64,000 nucleotides of DNA. Origin: Noviluteimonas sp052115395. GTDB taxonomy: Bacteria; Pseudomonadota; Gammaproteobacteria; Xanthomonadales; Xanthomonadaceae. The translations under genes were made by a program, and so were the position numbers. Positions 1 to 6,609 of the stretch are shown here, in pieces. The first letter of the stretch is position 1. Every line of letters starts with the position of its first letter. A model generated the notes under the pieces. The model ran no database searches. It saw only the letters and a program-made list of their open reading frames with translations, and was not told the DNA's origin. The DNA lies in assembly GCA_052115395.1 (NCBI GenBank), contig JBFRGO010000001.1. The stretch is one strand, 5' to 3'.

Positions 1-84
1 GGCTATCAGGTCGCTTCGATCATCGACCGCACGCTGGTCGACGCCGGCTTCCGTTACAAACCGCACGACAAGCCGGCGTATTGA
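1..84 (+). CDS. C-terminal end of an unidentified protein (partial)
   Basis: An open frame enters from the left edge and gives the last 27 residues of a protein, ending HDKPAY, with a TGA stop at 82-84. The codons have the same strong third-position G/C bias as neighbouring genes, so it is probably a real gene truncated by the window. It converges on the peroxiredoxin gene with only a few bases between the stops. The fragment is too short to assign a family. Confidence 0.6.
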   Translation, partial: GYQVASIIDRTLVDAGFRYKPHDKPAY

Positions 85-90
85 TCGCCC

Positions 91-657
91 TTACTTTGCG
101 GCGCCGGCGTGATGCGCCGCGAGCGCCTTCACCGCGTCGAGCGTTTCCTTCACGTGCTTGTTGGGATTGAGGTCGGAATACACGTGCGCGATCGAACCCG
201 AGGGCGCGATCACATAGGACGTGCGATTCGACCACTCGGGTTTCTCGGCGAGGATCGCGTCGTACTGCTTGGCGATCTTCGCACCGGCGTCGGCGGCGAC
301 CGCGAACTTGCCGCCGCAGTGTTCGGTCTCTTTCGAGAAGTCCGCCAGTTGGTCGACGTTGCCCGCGGTCACGCCGATCACGGTGGCGTGCGCGGCCTTG
401 AACTGGTCGATCGCCTCGGAAAACAGGTGCGCTTCCAGGTTGCAGCCGGAGGTGTGCGCGGCGGGGAAGAAATAGACGACCACCGGGCCCTTCTTCAGGG
501 CGTCGGCGAGGTTGAACGTGAACGGCTTGCCCGCCAGATAAGCCGGCGCACTGAAGTCGGGGGCCTTCGCATCGACTTTCAACGCCGCAAGCGCGGGCGC
601 GGCGAATGCCACGGTCCCGATGACGGCGGAAGCGGCGAACTTCAGCAATACATTCAT
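91..657 (-). CDS. Secreted BCP/AhpC-TSA-type peroxiredoxin
   Basis: This 188-residue protein probably reduces peroxides outside the cytoplasm. Residues 1-25 form a signal peptide (charged start, hydrophobic core, cleavage after ALA). The thioredoxin-fold domain carries FFPAAHTSGCNLEA, the BCP-like peroxidatic site, with Cys72. The usual BCP resolving Cys five residues later is His here. The only other cysteine is Cys114 (TEHCGGKF), so an atypical 2-Cys or a 1-Cys mechanism is possible. The export signal suits periplasmic peroxide defence, as with the Msr operon at 17.6-20.7 kb. It stands alone and converges with the partial gene on its left. Confidence 0.88.
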   Translation of the reverse strand: MNVLLKFAASAVIGTVAFAAPALAALKVDAKAPDFSAPAYLAGKPFTFNLADALKKGPVVVYFFPAAHTSGCNLEAHLFSEAIDQFKAAHATVIGVTAGNVDQLADFSKETEHCGGKFAVAADAGAKIAKQYDAILAEKPEWSNRTSYVIAPSGSIAHVYSDLNPNKHVKETLDAVKALAAHHAGAAK

Positions 658-691
658 GGTGGACGGCTCCTCGGGAATTTGTCGCGCAAGC

Positions 692-1975
692 CTACTCCGT
701 AAAGGCGACGGGAGACCACGCCTGGCTGGCCATGGTCGTCACCGCCTGGACGGTCGCCGAATTGGCCGAACGCCAGATCGTGTTCGCGCCGGTGCTGGTG
801 TTGCGCCACAGGATGTCGGCGCGCAGGTCGCCGTTGTAATCGCCCGACCCGACCGCCCGCCACGCGGTGGCCACCGTCGCCACCGCCTGCGGCGTGGCCG
901 AACTGCCCGAACGCCAGATCACGTTCGCGCCGGTGCTGGTGTTGCGCCACAGGATGTCCGAACGGCCGTCGCCGTTGTAGTCGCCCGATCCGACGACGGT
1001 CCATGCCTGGCTCGCCATCGTGGTCACGGCCTGCGTCGTCGCCGAACTCCCCGAGCGCCAGATCACGTTCGCGCCCGTACTGCTGTTGCGCCACAGGATG
1101 TCGGCGCGGCCATCGCCGTTGTAGTCGCCCGAACCCACGACGCGCCACGCGATCGCGAGCGTGGACACCGCCGTCGTCGTGCTCGAACTCGCCGAACGCC
1201 AGATCACATTCGCGCCGGTGCTGGTGTTGCGCCACAGGATGTCGGCGCGGCCATCGCCGTTGTAATCGCCCGAGCCCGCCACGGTCCACGCCAGGCTGAT
1301 CATGCTGGCCACCGCCTGCGTCGTGGCCGAACTGCCCGAACGCCAGATCATGTTCGCGCCGGTGCTGCTGTTGCGCCACAGGATGTCGGCGCGTCGATCG
1401 CCGTTGTAATCGCCGACGCCCACTGCGCGCCACGCAACCGCCAGCGTGGTGACTGCCGTGGGCGTGGTCGAACTGCCCGAACGCCAGATCACGTTGCCGC
1501 CGGTGCTGCCGTTGCGCCAAAGGATGTCGGAACGATTGTCGCCGTTGAAATTGCTGAGCTTCGCGATGGGCGCGGTCACGGTGATGGTGCCGGACATGCC
1601 CCCGCCGCCGGCGGCACCATGGCGTTCGCAGAAATAACGGATCGTGCCGGTCGTCGGGAAGAACACCGTCGCGTTCCATGCCGCACTGCTGAGGTTGCCG
1701 TTGCCGCCGGTGCCGTCGCAGCCGTTGGCACAACGGAAACTCGTCGGCGCGCCGGGATCGGAGCGCACGTTGTGCGTGCCGCCGCTGTTGTGGAAGGTGA
1801 CCGTATCGCCGGCCGGAATGGAGAGGGTTTTCGGCGAAAAGGTCATGTTCGAATTCGCATTCACGACGTGGTTGGCCGACAAGGCCGCCGACGAAAACAG
1901 GACGCCCGGCGCCACCGCCGACCACGCCAAAGCGCGGACTATCCCGATCGCGATCGATGTTTGCTTTGCATGCAT
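692..1975 (-). CDS. Secreted FG-GAP/VCBS-repeat protein with cupredoxin-like N-terminus
   Basis: The chosen start (ATG at 1975) has a GAGGTG ribosome site about 6 bases upstream and gives MHAKQTSIAIG, a clean signal peptide ending near SSAALSA; an in-frame ATG at 2077 lacks these. Residues ~35-130 look like a plastocyanin/cupredoxin domain: a HNSGGTHNV segment and a C-terminal YFCERHG, together resembling the His, Cys and His ligands of a type-1 copper site. Six FG-GAP/VCBS repeats follow, each carrying GDYNGDGRADILWRN, a Ca-binding beta-propeller signature. About 427 residues. It is paralogous to the gene at 3555-4541. Role unknown; adhesion or extracellular copper chemistry are guesses. Confidence 0.85.
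   Translation of the reverse strand: MHAKQTSIAIGIVRALAWSAVAPGVLFSSAALSANHVVNANSNMTFSPKTLSIPAGDTVTFHNSGGTHNVRSDPGAPTSFRCANGCDGTGGNGNLSSAAWNATVFFPTTGTIRYFCERHGAAGGGGMSGTITVTAPIAKLSNFNGDNRSDILWRNGSTGGNVIWRSGSSTTPTAVTTLAVAWRAVGVGDYNGDRRADILWRNSSTGANMIWRSGSSATTQAVASMISLAWTVAGSGDYNGDGRADILWRNTSTGANVIWRSASSSTTTAVSTLAIAWRVVGSGDYNGDGRADILWRNSSTGANVIWRSGSSATTQAVTTMASQAWTVVGSGDYNGDGRSDILWRNTSTGANVIWRSGSSATPQAVATVATAWRAVGSGDYNGDLRADILWRNTSTGANTIWRSANSATVQAVTTMASQAWSPVAFTE
771..1557 (-). repeat. Tandem FG-GAP coding repeats, array A (alternating 141/144 bp)
   Basis: The segment cgccagatc recurs at about 771, 912, 1056, 1197, 1341 and 1482, giving spacings of 141, 144, 141, 144 and 141 bp. Units alternate between an AWTVVGSGDY type and an AWRAVGSGDY type, so the true period is a two-unit block of 285 bp. 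The DNA of the units is very similar, pointing to recent amplification or gene conversion. Confidence 0.85.
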
Positions 1976-2082
1976 GGCGCGCACCTCGCCGGTTCGCCCG
2001 GACCGGCCCTCCGGTAGATACGCCAACGCGGGAATCCGGTTCGCATGGCCGGGGGCGCCGATCAGCCACGTTGGCATGACGC

Positions 2083-2862
2083 ATGCCCAGACGACTTGCC
2101 CGACGCCTGCGCGACCACGATTGGGTCGGCGCGCTCATCGACCTGGTGATCGTGGTGGCCGGCATCCTGATCGCGCTGCAAGTCGGCAATTGGCACGAAG
2201 ATCGGGTCGACGCACGGCGTCGGCACGCCTATCTCGGGCGCATCGTCGCCGACCTCGACACCGACCTGCTGGTCAACGGCAATCGCGATCGCTTCCTTGC
2301 GCAGGTCCGCGCCTATGGGGAACAGGCGCTCGCGCATGCGGAAACCGGCGACCTGGTCGGCGGCTCGGCATGGAAAACCGTGCTCGCCTATTTCCAGGGC
2401 GGGCAGTTCTATGCGTATTCGCGCGAGAACAACACGTTCGACGAAATGCGCGACGCCGGCGACCTGGGCCTGATCACCGATCCGAAGCTGCGCAGCCAGT
2501 TGGCGTTCTATTTCGAATCCAACACCAACCGCATGGCCGACAGCATGATCATGAACCTGGTGCCGCAATACCGGCAGGACATCCGGAGCGTCACGCCCAT
2601 CGCGGTGCAGGATTACATCTGGACGCATTGTTTCCAGTTGATGCCGGGTAGCGGGCGCGACCAGCGCATGATCGACTGCCCCGCGCCCATCGACGAAGCG
2701 CAGGCGCGTGGCATCCTCGCCACCTACGCGCGATCCCCGGAACTGGCGCGTGAACTGCGGTTCTGGCTGTCCAGCCAGCGCATCGCGTCGATCACCGTGC
2801 CCGAGGACAGGCGCGATGCGCTGCAACTCAAGGCACGCCTGGAAGCGGAACTGCGCGACTGA
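2083..2862 (+). CDS. Single-pass membrane protein, DUF6090-like
   Basis: The protein has 259 residues. Residues ~12-35 form one transmembrane helix, LIDLVIVVAGILIALQVGNW, followed at once by HEDR, the 'LIVVVGILIALQINNWNE' signature I associate with DUF6090 proteins. The rest is a soluble, largely helical domain, probably outside the cytoplasm, with two Cys in the C-terminal half. No catalytic motif is recognisable and the function is unknown. It is divergent from the FG-GAP gene on the left (107 bp apart) and 25 bp upstream of the GST gene, with which it may be co-transcribed. Confidence 0.75.
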   Translation: MPRRLARRLRDHDWVGALIDLVIVVAGILIALQVGNWHEDRVDARRRHAYLGRIVADLDTDLLVNGNRDRFLAQVRAYGEQALAHAETGDLVGGSAWKTVLAYFQGGQFYAYSRENNTFDEMRDAGDLGLITDPKLRSQLAFYFESNTNRMADSMIMNLVPQYRQDIRSVTPIAVQDYIWTHCFQLMPGSGRDQRMIDCPAPIDEAQARGILATYARSPELARELRFWLSSQRIASITVPEDRRDALQLKARLEAELRD

Positions 2863-2887
2863 AATCCACCGGACCAGAGGGACTTCG

Positions 2888-3538
2888 ATGAAGCCGACGA
2901 TCACCGCATTCGAACGCTCCCCCGACCGCGGCCGGGGCTTGTCGCGCGACATGCGCGTGCGCTGGGCGCTGGAAGAAGTGGGACAGCCTTACGACGTGCG
3001 CCTGCTGTCGTTCGAAGCGATGAAGTCGCCGGAATATCTCGCGCTGCATCCCTTCGGGCAGATCCCCGTTTATGAAGAAGGCGACCTGGTGCTGTTCGAA
3101 TCCGGTGCGATCGTCTTGCATATCGCGCAGCGTCATCCCGGCCTCCTGCCGCAGGATGCGAATGCGCGCGCACGCGCGATCGCGTGGATGTTCGCCGCGC
3201 TCTCGACGATCGAGCCGCCGATCCTGGACCTGGTGATCGTCAAGTTCGTGGAGGGCAAGGAATCGTGGTTCGAGCAACGTCTGCCGGCCGTCGAACAACG
3301 CATCCACATGCGCCTGCGCGAACTCTCCGATCGCCTTGGCGACGCCGAATGGCTCGACGGCGCGTTCAGTGCCGGCGACCTGATGATGATCACCGTGTTG
3401 CTGCGGGTGAAGGCCGGCGGCCTGCTCGACGCGCATCCCAATCTCGCCGCGTACGTGGCGCGCGGCGAAGCGCGGCCAGCCTACCAGCGTGCGTTCGCCG
3501 CGCAGTTGGCGGTGTTCCAGGCTGCGTCGCCGGCGTGA
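2888..3538 (+). CDS. Glutathione S-transferase family protein
   Basis: The 216-residue protein shows the GST order: an N-terminal thioredoxin-like half ending FGQIPVYEEGDLVLFESGAIVLHIA, containing the cis-Pro (QIPV) and the ES glutathione-binding pair, then an all-helical C-terminal half with DLMMITVLLR. The ATG at 2888 follows AGAGGGA at a normal distance; the longer reading frame overlapping the upstream gene is unlikely. It would conjugate or reduce small electrophiles with glutathione in the cytosol; the substrate cannot be inferred. It converges on FG-GAP gene B 16 bp away. Confidence 0.88.
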   Translation: MKPTITAFERSPDRGRGLSRDMRVRWALEEVGQPYDVRLLSFEAMKSPEYLALHPFGQIPVYEEGDLVLFESGAIVLHIAQRHPGLLPQDANARARAIAWMFAALSTIEPPILDLVIVKFVEGKESWFEQRLPAVEQRIHMRLRELSDRLGDAEWLDGAFSAGDLMMITVLLRVKAGGLLDAHPNLAAYVARGEARPAYQRAFAAQLAVFQAASPA

Positions 3539-3554
3539 TCGACGCGGTCGGCGT

Positions 3555-4541
3555 CTATTCTCCGAAGCCGACGACCGACCACAGGGCGTAGTCCATCGCG
3601 GCAACCGCTTGCGGGGTCGTCTTGTTCGCCGCACGCCAGATGACGTTGGTGCCCGTGCCGGGATCGCGCCACAGGATATCGGCGCGGCCGTCGCCGTCGT
3701 AATCGCCCGAACCGACGATCCACCATGCCGGCGCGACCGCGGCCACCGCTTGCGGATCGGCCGCATCGGCCCCGCGCCAAATCACATTCGCGCCGGTGGT
3801 GAAGTTGCGCCACAACAGGTCGGATTGGCCGTCGCCGTTGTAATCGCCCGATCCGACGACGGCCCACGCCTGGTTTGCGACGGTGCGTACGGCCTGCGGT
3901 GTCGTCGCATTGCCCGACCGCCAGATGACGTTCGCGCCCGTGGTCCCATTGCGCCACAGGATGTCGGCGCGTCCATCGCCGTCGTAGTCGCCCGAGCCCA
4001 CGACGTCCCATGCCACGGGCAGCGTGGAGACCGCTTGCCGCATCGTCGCATTGGCCGAGCGCCAGATCACGTTCGCGCCGGTGGCCGTGTTGTGCCACAA
4101 CAGGTCGGCGCGTCCATCGCCGTTGTAATCGCCAGAGCCTGCGATGATCCAGGACAGGTTGCTCACGCTGGCCACCGGTTGCAGCACCGATGTGGCCGAC
4201 AGCGAAATCCGCGTCGCCCCGGTCGTGTCGCGCCACACGATGTCCGTGCGTCCGTCGCCGCTGTAATCCCCGAGACCCACGATCCGGAACGTGGCGGGCA
4301 TCACCGGCCCCTGCAGCCGCATGGCCGACTCGGCCGAAAGCCAGGCGACCTCCCTCGTGCCGCCGATGGGGAGGGCGAAGCGCCACAGGATGTCCGAATG
4401 CGCGTCGCCGTTGAAATCGCTCCGCATGGCGCCGGGCGTCGTGGCGAGGGATGTCGATGGAACCAGTGCTCCGGTGATCGCCGCCACCCAGGCGATCCCC
4501 AGCAATAACCCTTTCGTGATGGAAGTTTGCGTTGCTTGCAT
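3555..4541 (-). CDS. Secreted FG-GAP/VCBS-repeat protein (paralogue B)
   Basis: The ATG at 4541 has GGCGAGGTG upstream and starts MQATQTSITKG, a signal peptide closely resembling that of the paralogue at 692-1975. The mature protein (about 300 residues) is almost entirely FG-GAP/VCBS units with GDYDGDGRADILWRN motifs, expected to form a Ca-binding propeller. Unlike the paralogue it has no cupredoxin domain, and its first units are degenerate. The two copies flank a DUF6090-like gene and a GST gene, which suggests duplication at a distance of a few kb. Extracellular function unknown. Confidence 0.85.
   Translation of the reverse strand: MQATQTSITKGLLLGIAWVAAITGALVPSTSLATTPGAMRSDFNGDAHSDILWRFALPIGGTREVAWLSAESAMRLQGPVMPATFRIVGLGDYSGDGRTDIVWRDTTGATRISLSATSVLQPVASVSNLSWIIAGSGDYNGDGRADLLWHNTATGANVIWRSANATMRQAVSTLPVAWDVVGSGDYDGDGRADILWRNGTTGANVIWRSGNATTPQAVRTVANQAWAVVGSGDYNGDGQSDLLWRNFTTGANVIWRGADAADPQAVAAVAPAWWIVGSGDYDGDGRADILWRDPGTGTNVIWRAANKTTPQAVAAMDYALWSVVGFGE
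3560..4270 (-). repeat. Tandem FG-GAP coding repeats, array B
   Basis: The repeat anchor cgcc at each unit's VIWR-coding segment falls at about 3634, 3775, 3919 and 4060, then at a degenerate copy near 4204. The spacing is 141, 144, 141, 144 bp, the same strict alternation as array A. The two-unit block therefore predates the duplication of the genes, or has been kept in register by exchange between them. Confidence 0.8.
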
Positions 4542-4689
4542 GGCGTGCACCTCGCCGCCGCGTGCGGATGCCCCACTTCCACCAACGTATGCGCTCGCCG
4601 CCCTCGTCCATGCCCCGGCGTCACCCCACCCGCTTGTTGTATGGTGCGCTTCGGCGGATGCGCCCGCCACGCCAAGGGTGTCCGCACGC

Positions 4690-6525
4690 ATGGCAAGCGC
4701 TCTGTTCGCCGAATTGAAGCGACGCAAGGTCGTCAAGGTCGGCGCCGTCTACCTGGTGGCCGCATGGCTCGCGGTGCAGGCGGCAAGCATCGGCTTCCCC
4801 GCCTTCGATGCACCCGCCTGGGTGTTGCGCGTTTTCATCCTCGTCCTGCTGCTCGGATTCCCCATCGTGGTGGTGCTCGCCTGGGTGCTCGAACTCACGC
4901 CCGAGGGCATGCGCATCGAGCCTTCGCCGGTCGGCAACAAGCGCGTGATCGGCATCGCGCTGGTCCTGGTGGCGCTTGGCCTTGCCTGGTATTTCTTCGG
5001 CCAGCCGAGCGTGCGGCCCGGGCAGCAAGTCGTCGAAACAGGCGCGACTCGCGCACCGGGCGCCGCACCCGCGCCGGCGGTCGACAACAAGTCCATCGCG
5101 GTGCTCGCTTTCACCGATCTGAGCCCGAAGCACGACCAGGATTATTTTTCCGACGGCATGTCGGAGGAAATCCTCAACGCGCTCGCGCAGATCCGCGACC
5201 TGCGCGTGGCCGGGCGCACCTCCTCGTTCTATTACAAGGGCCGCAACGTCGACCTGCGCACGATCGGCAAGGCGCTGGGCGTCGCGCACGTGCTCGAAGG
5301 CTCGGTGCGCACCCAGGGCAACAAGGTCCGCATCACCGCGCAGTTGATCCGCAGCGTCGACGGCATCCATTTGTGGTCGAAGCAATACGACGGCGAGTTG
5401 TCGGACGTGTTCAAGCTGCAGGACCAGATCGCGCGCGCGATCGCCGACGAGCTGCAATTGGTGCTCGACGACGAGCAGAAGTCCCGGTTGGTCACCCAGG
5501 CGACGGACAACCCCGAGGCGTATCGGATGTACCTGCGCGCGAGCGAGTTGTTGAACAGGCGCGACTACGCGCACGGGAAGGATGCGGTCGCGTGGCTGGA
5601 ACAAGCCCTGGTACTCGACCCGAAATTCGTGCGCGCGCGATCGCAACTGGCGCTCGTGCAGATGGTGCTCAACATCCATGATCCCGCGCACGGCGCCCAA
5701 GCCGAGCGGCATGCGCGCGAGGCGATGGCGATGGACCCGCACCTGGCCCAACCGGTCTACGTGTTCGGCATGACCCTGCGTTACGCGCGCCACTTCGCGC
5801 AGGCGCGTCCATATCACGATCGCGCGGTGCAAATGGCGCCGCAGGACGCGTCGGCGCACATGTACCGCGGCCAATGGTTGATCGTGAGCGGTTACACGAA
5901 GCAAGGGATCGCCGAACTGGATCGCGCGATCGCGATCGATCCGATGTTGCCCAACGCGGTCAACTGGCGCGGCTATCAATATCTGTTCGCCGGCGACATC
6001 GACGACGCGCAAGCCTTGTTCGCGCGCACCGATGCGCTCGGCCTGAGCCTGGCCAAGAGCGGCCTGGGCGAAGTGCAGTACCGCCGCGGCGATTTCGCGC
6101 AGGCCCGGCGCTTGCTGGCCGTCGCGCCGAACCTCGATCCCACCCTCTGCGGCAGCGTGGGCGCCGGCCATTTCGAAACCTTGCTCGAAGGCACCATCCA
6201 CGGCGATGCCGGCGCGCAGGCCCGCTCGGTGCGCTTGATCGACGAGTGCCTGGCCACGCATCCGGCGATCGTGCCGTCGTGGACCGTGCTGTCGCTGATG
6301 CGGCTGAAGCTGTACGCGCGCGCGCTCGAGGTCTTCGCCGGGAACATCACCACCGACGATGCCGGCGTCATGCTCCGCATGTGGGCACCGGAGCACGCAG
6401 CGATGCGCGCACTGCCGCAATTCCCGGAGGCCGCGCGCAAGATCGGCTGGGTGGAGGCGTGGGAGCAATACGGGCCGCCCGACGCCTGCGACCGCGTGGC
6501 GCCGGGCCGGTACCGCTGCCACTGA
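4690..6525 (+). CDS. Membrane-anchored TolB_N/FlgO-like TPR protein
   Basis: The 611-residue protein starts at the ATG at 4690; a longer upstream frame runs antisense through the FG-GAP gene and is rejected. Three hydrophobic segments lie near residues 16-30, 38-62 and 80-97. Residues ~130-270 carry KSIAVLAFTDLSPKHDQDYFSDGMSEEILNAL-type sequence, the TolB_N/FlgO-like domain usually found with CadC-like regulators and adenylate cyclases. The remainder is TPR-like helical repeats. No DNA-binding or cyclase domain is present, so it is probably a scaffold or sensor at the membrane. Family architecture recognised; function unknown. Confidence 0.82.
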   Translation: MASALFAELKRRKVVKVGAVYLVAAWLAVQAASIGFPAFDAPAWVLRVFILVLLLGFPIVVVLAWVLELTPEGMRIEPSPVGNKRVIGIALVLVALGLAWYFFGQPSVRPGQQVVETGATRAPGAAPAPAVDNKSIAVLAFTDLSPKHDQDYFSDGMSEEILNALAQIRDLRVAGRTSSFYYKGRNVDLRTIGKALGVAHVLEGSVRTQGNKVRITAQLIRSVDGIHLWSKQYDGELSDVFKLQDQIARAIADELQLVLDDEQKSRLVTQATDNPEAYRMYLRASELLNRRDYAHGKDAVAWLEQALVLDPKFVRARSQLALVQMVLNIHDPAHGAQAERHAREAMAMDPHLAQPVYVFGMTLRYARHFAQARPYHDRAVQMAPQDASAHMYRGQWLIVSGYTKQGIAELDRAIAIDPMLPNAVNWRGYQYLFAGDIDDAQALFARTDALGLSLAKSGLGEVQYRRGDFAQARRLLAVAPNLDPTLCGSVGAGHFETLLEGTIHGDAGAQARSVRLIDECLATHPAIVPSWTVLSLMRLKLYARALEVFAGNITTDDAGVMLRMWAPEHAAMRALPQFPEAARKIGWVEAWEQYGPPDACDRVAPGRYRCH

Positions 6526-6609
6526 AGTTTTGACTTCGTGTGTCGTTCCCGTGAAAGGAAAACACTCCCGGGACCTTCATAATCGGGCGTGCCCGACGCG
6601 ACCCAAGCC

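Noticed and set aside
700..1557. Regularly spaced repeats resembling a CRISPR-like array
   Set aside because: The units are about 141-144 bp, entirely inside an open frame and translate to FG-GAP blades; there are no unique spacers or cas genes.
4291..4689. Upstream extension of the TolB_N/TPR protein from ATG 4291
   Set aside because: The extension lies antisense inside the FG-GAP gene and lacks hydrophobic or domain character; the ATG at 4690 begins the membrane segment properly.
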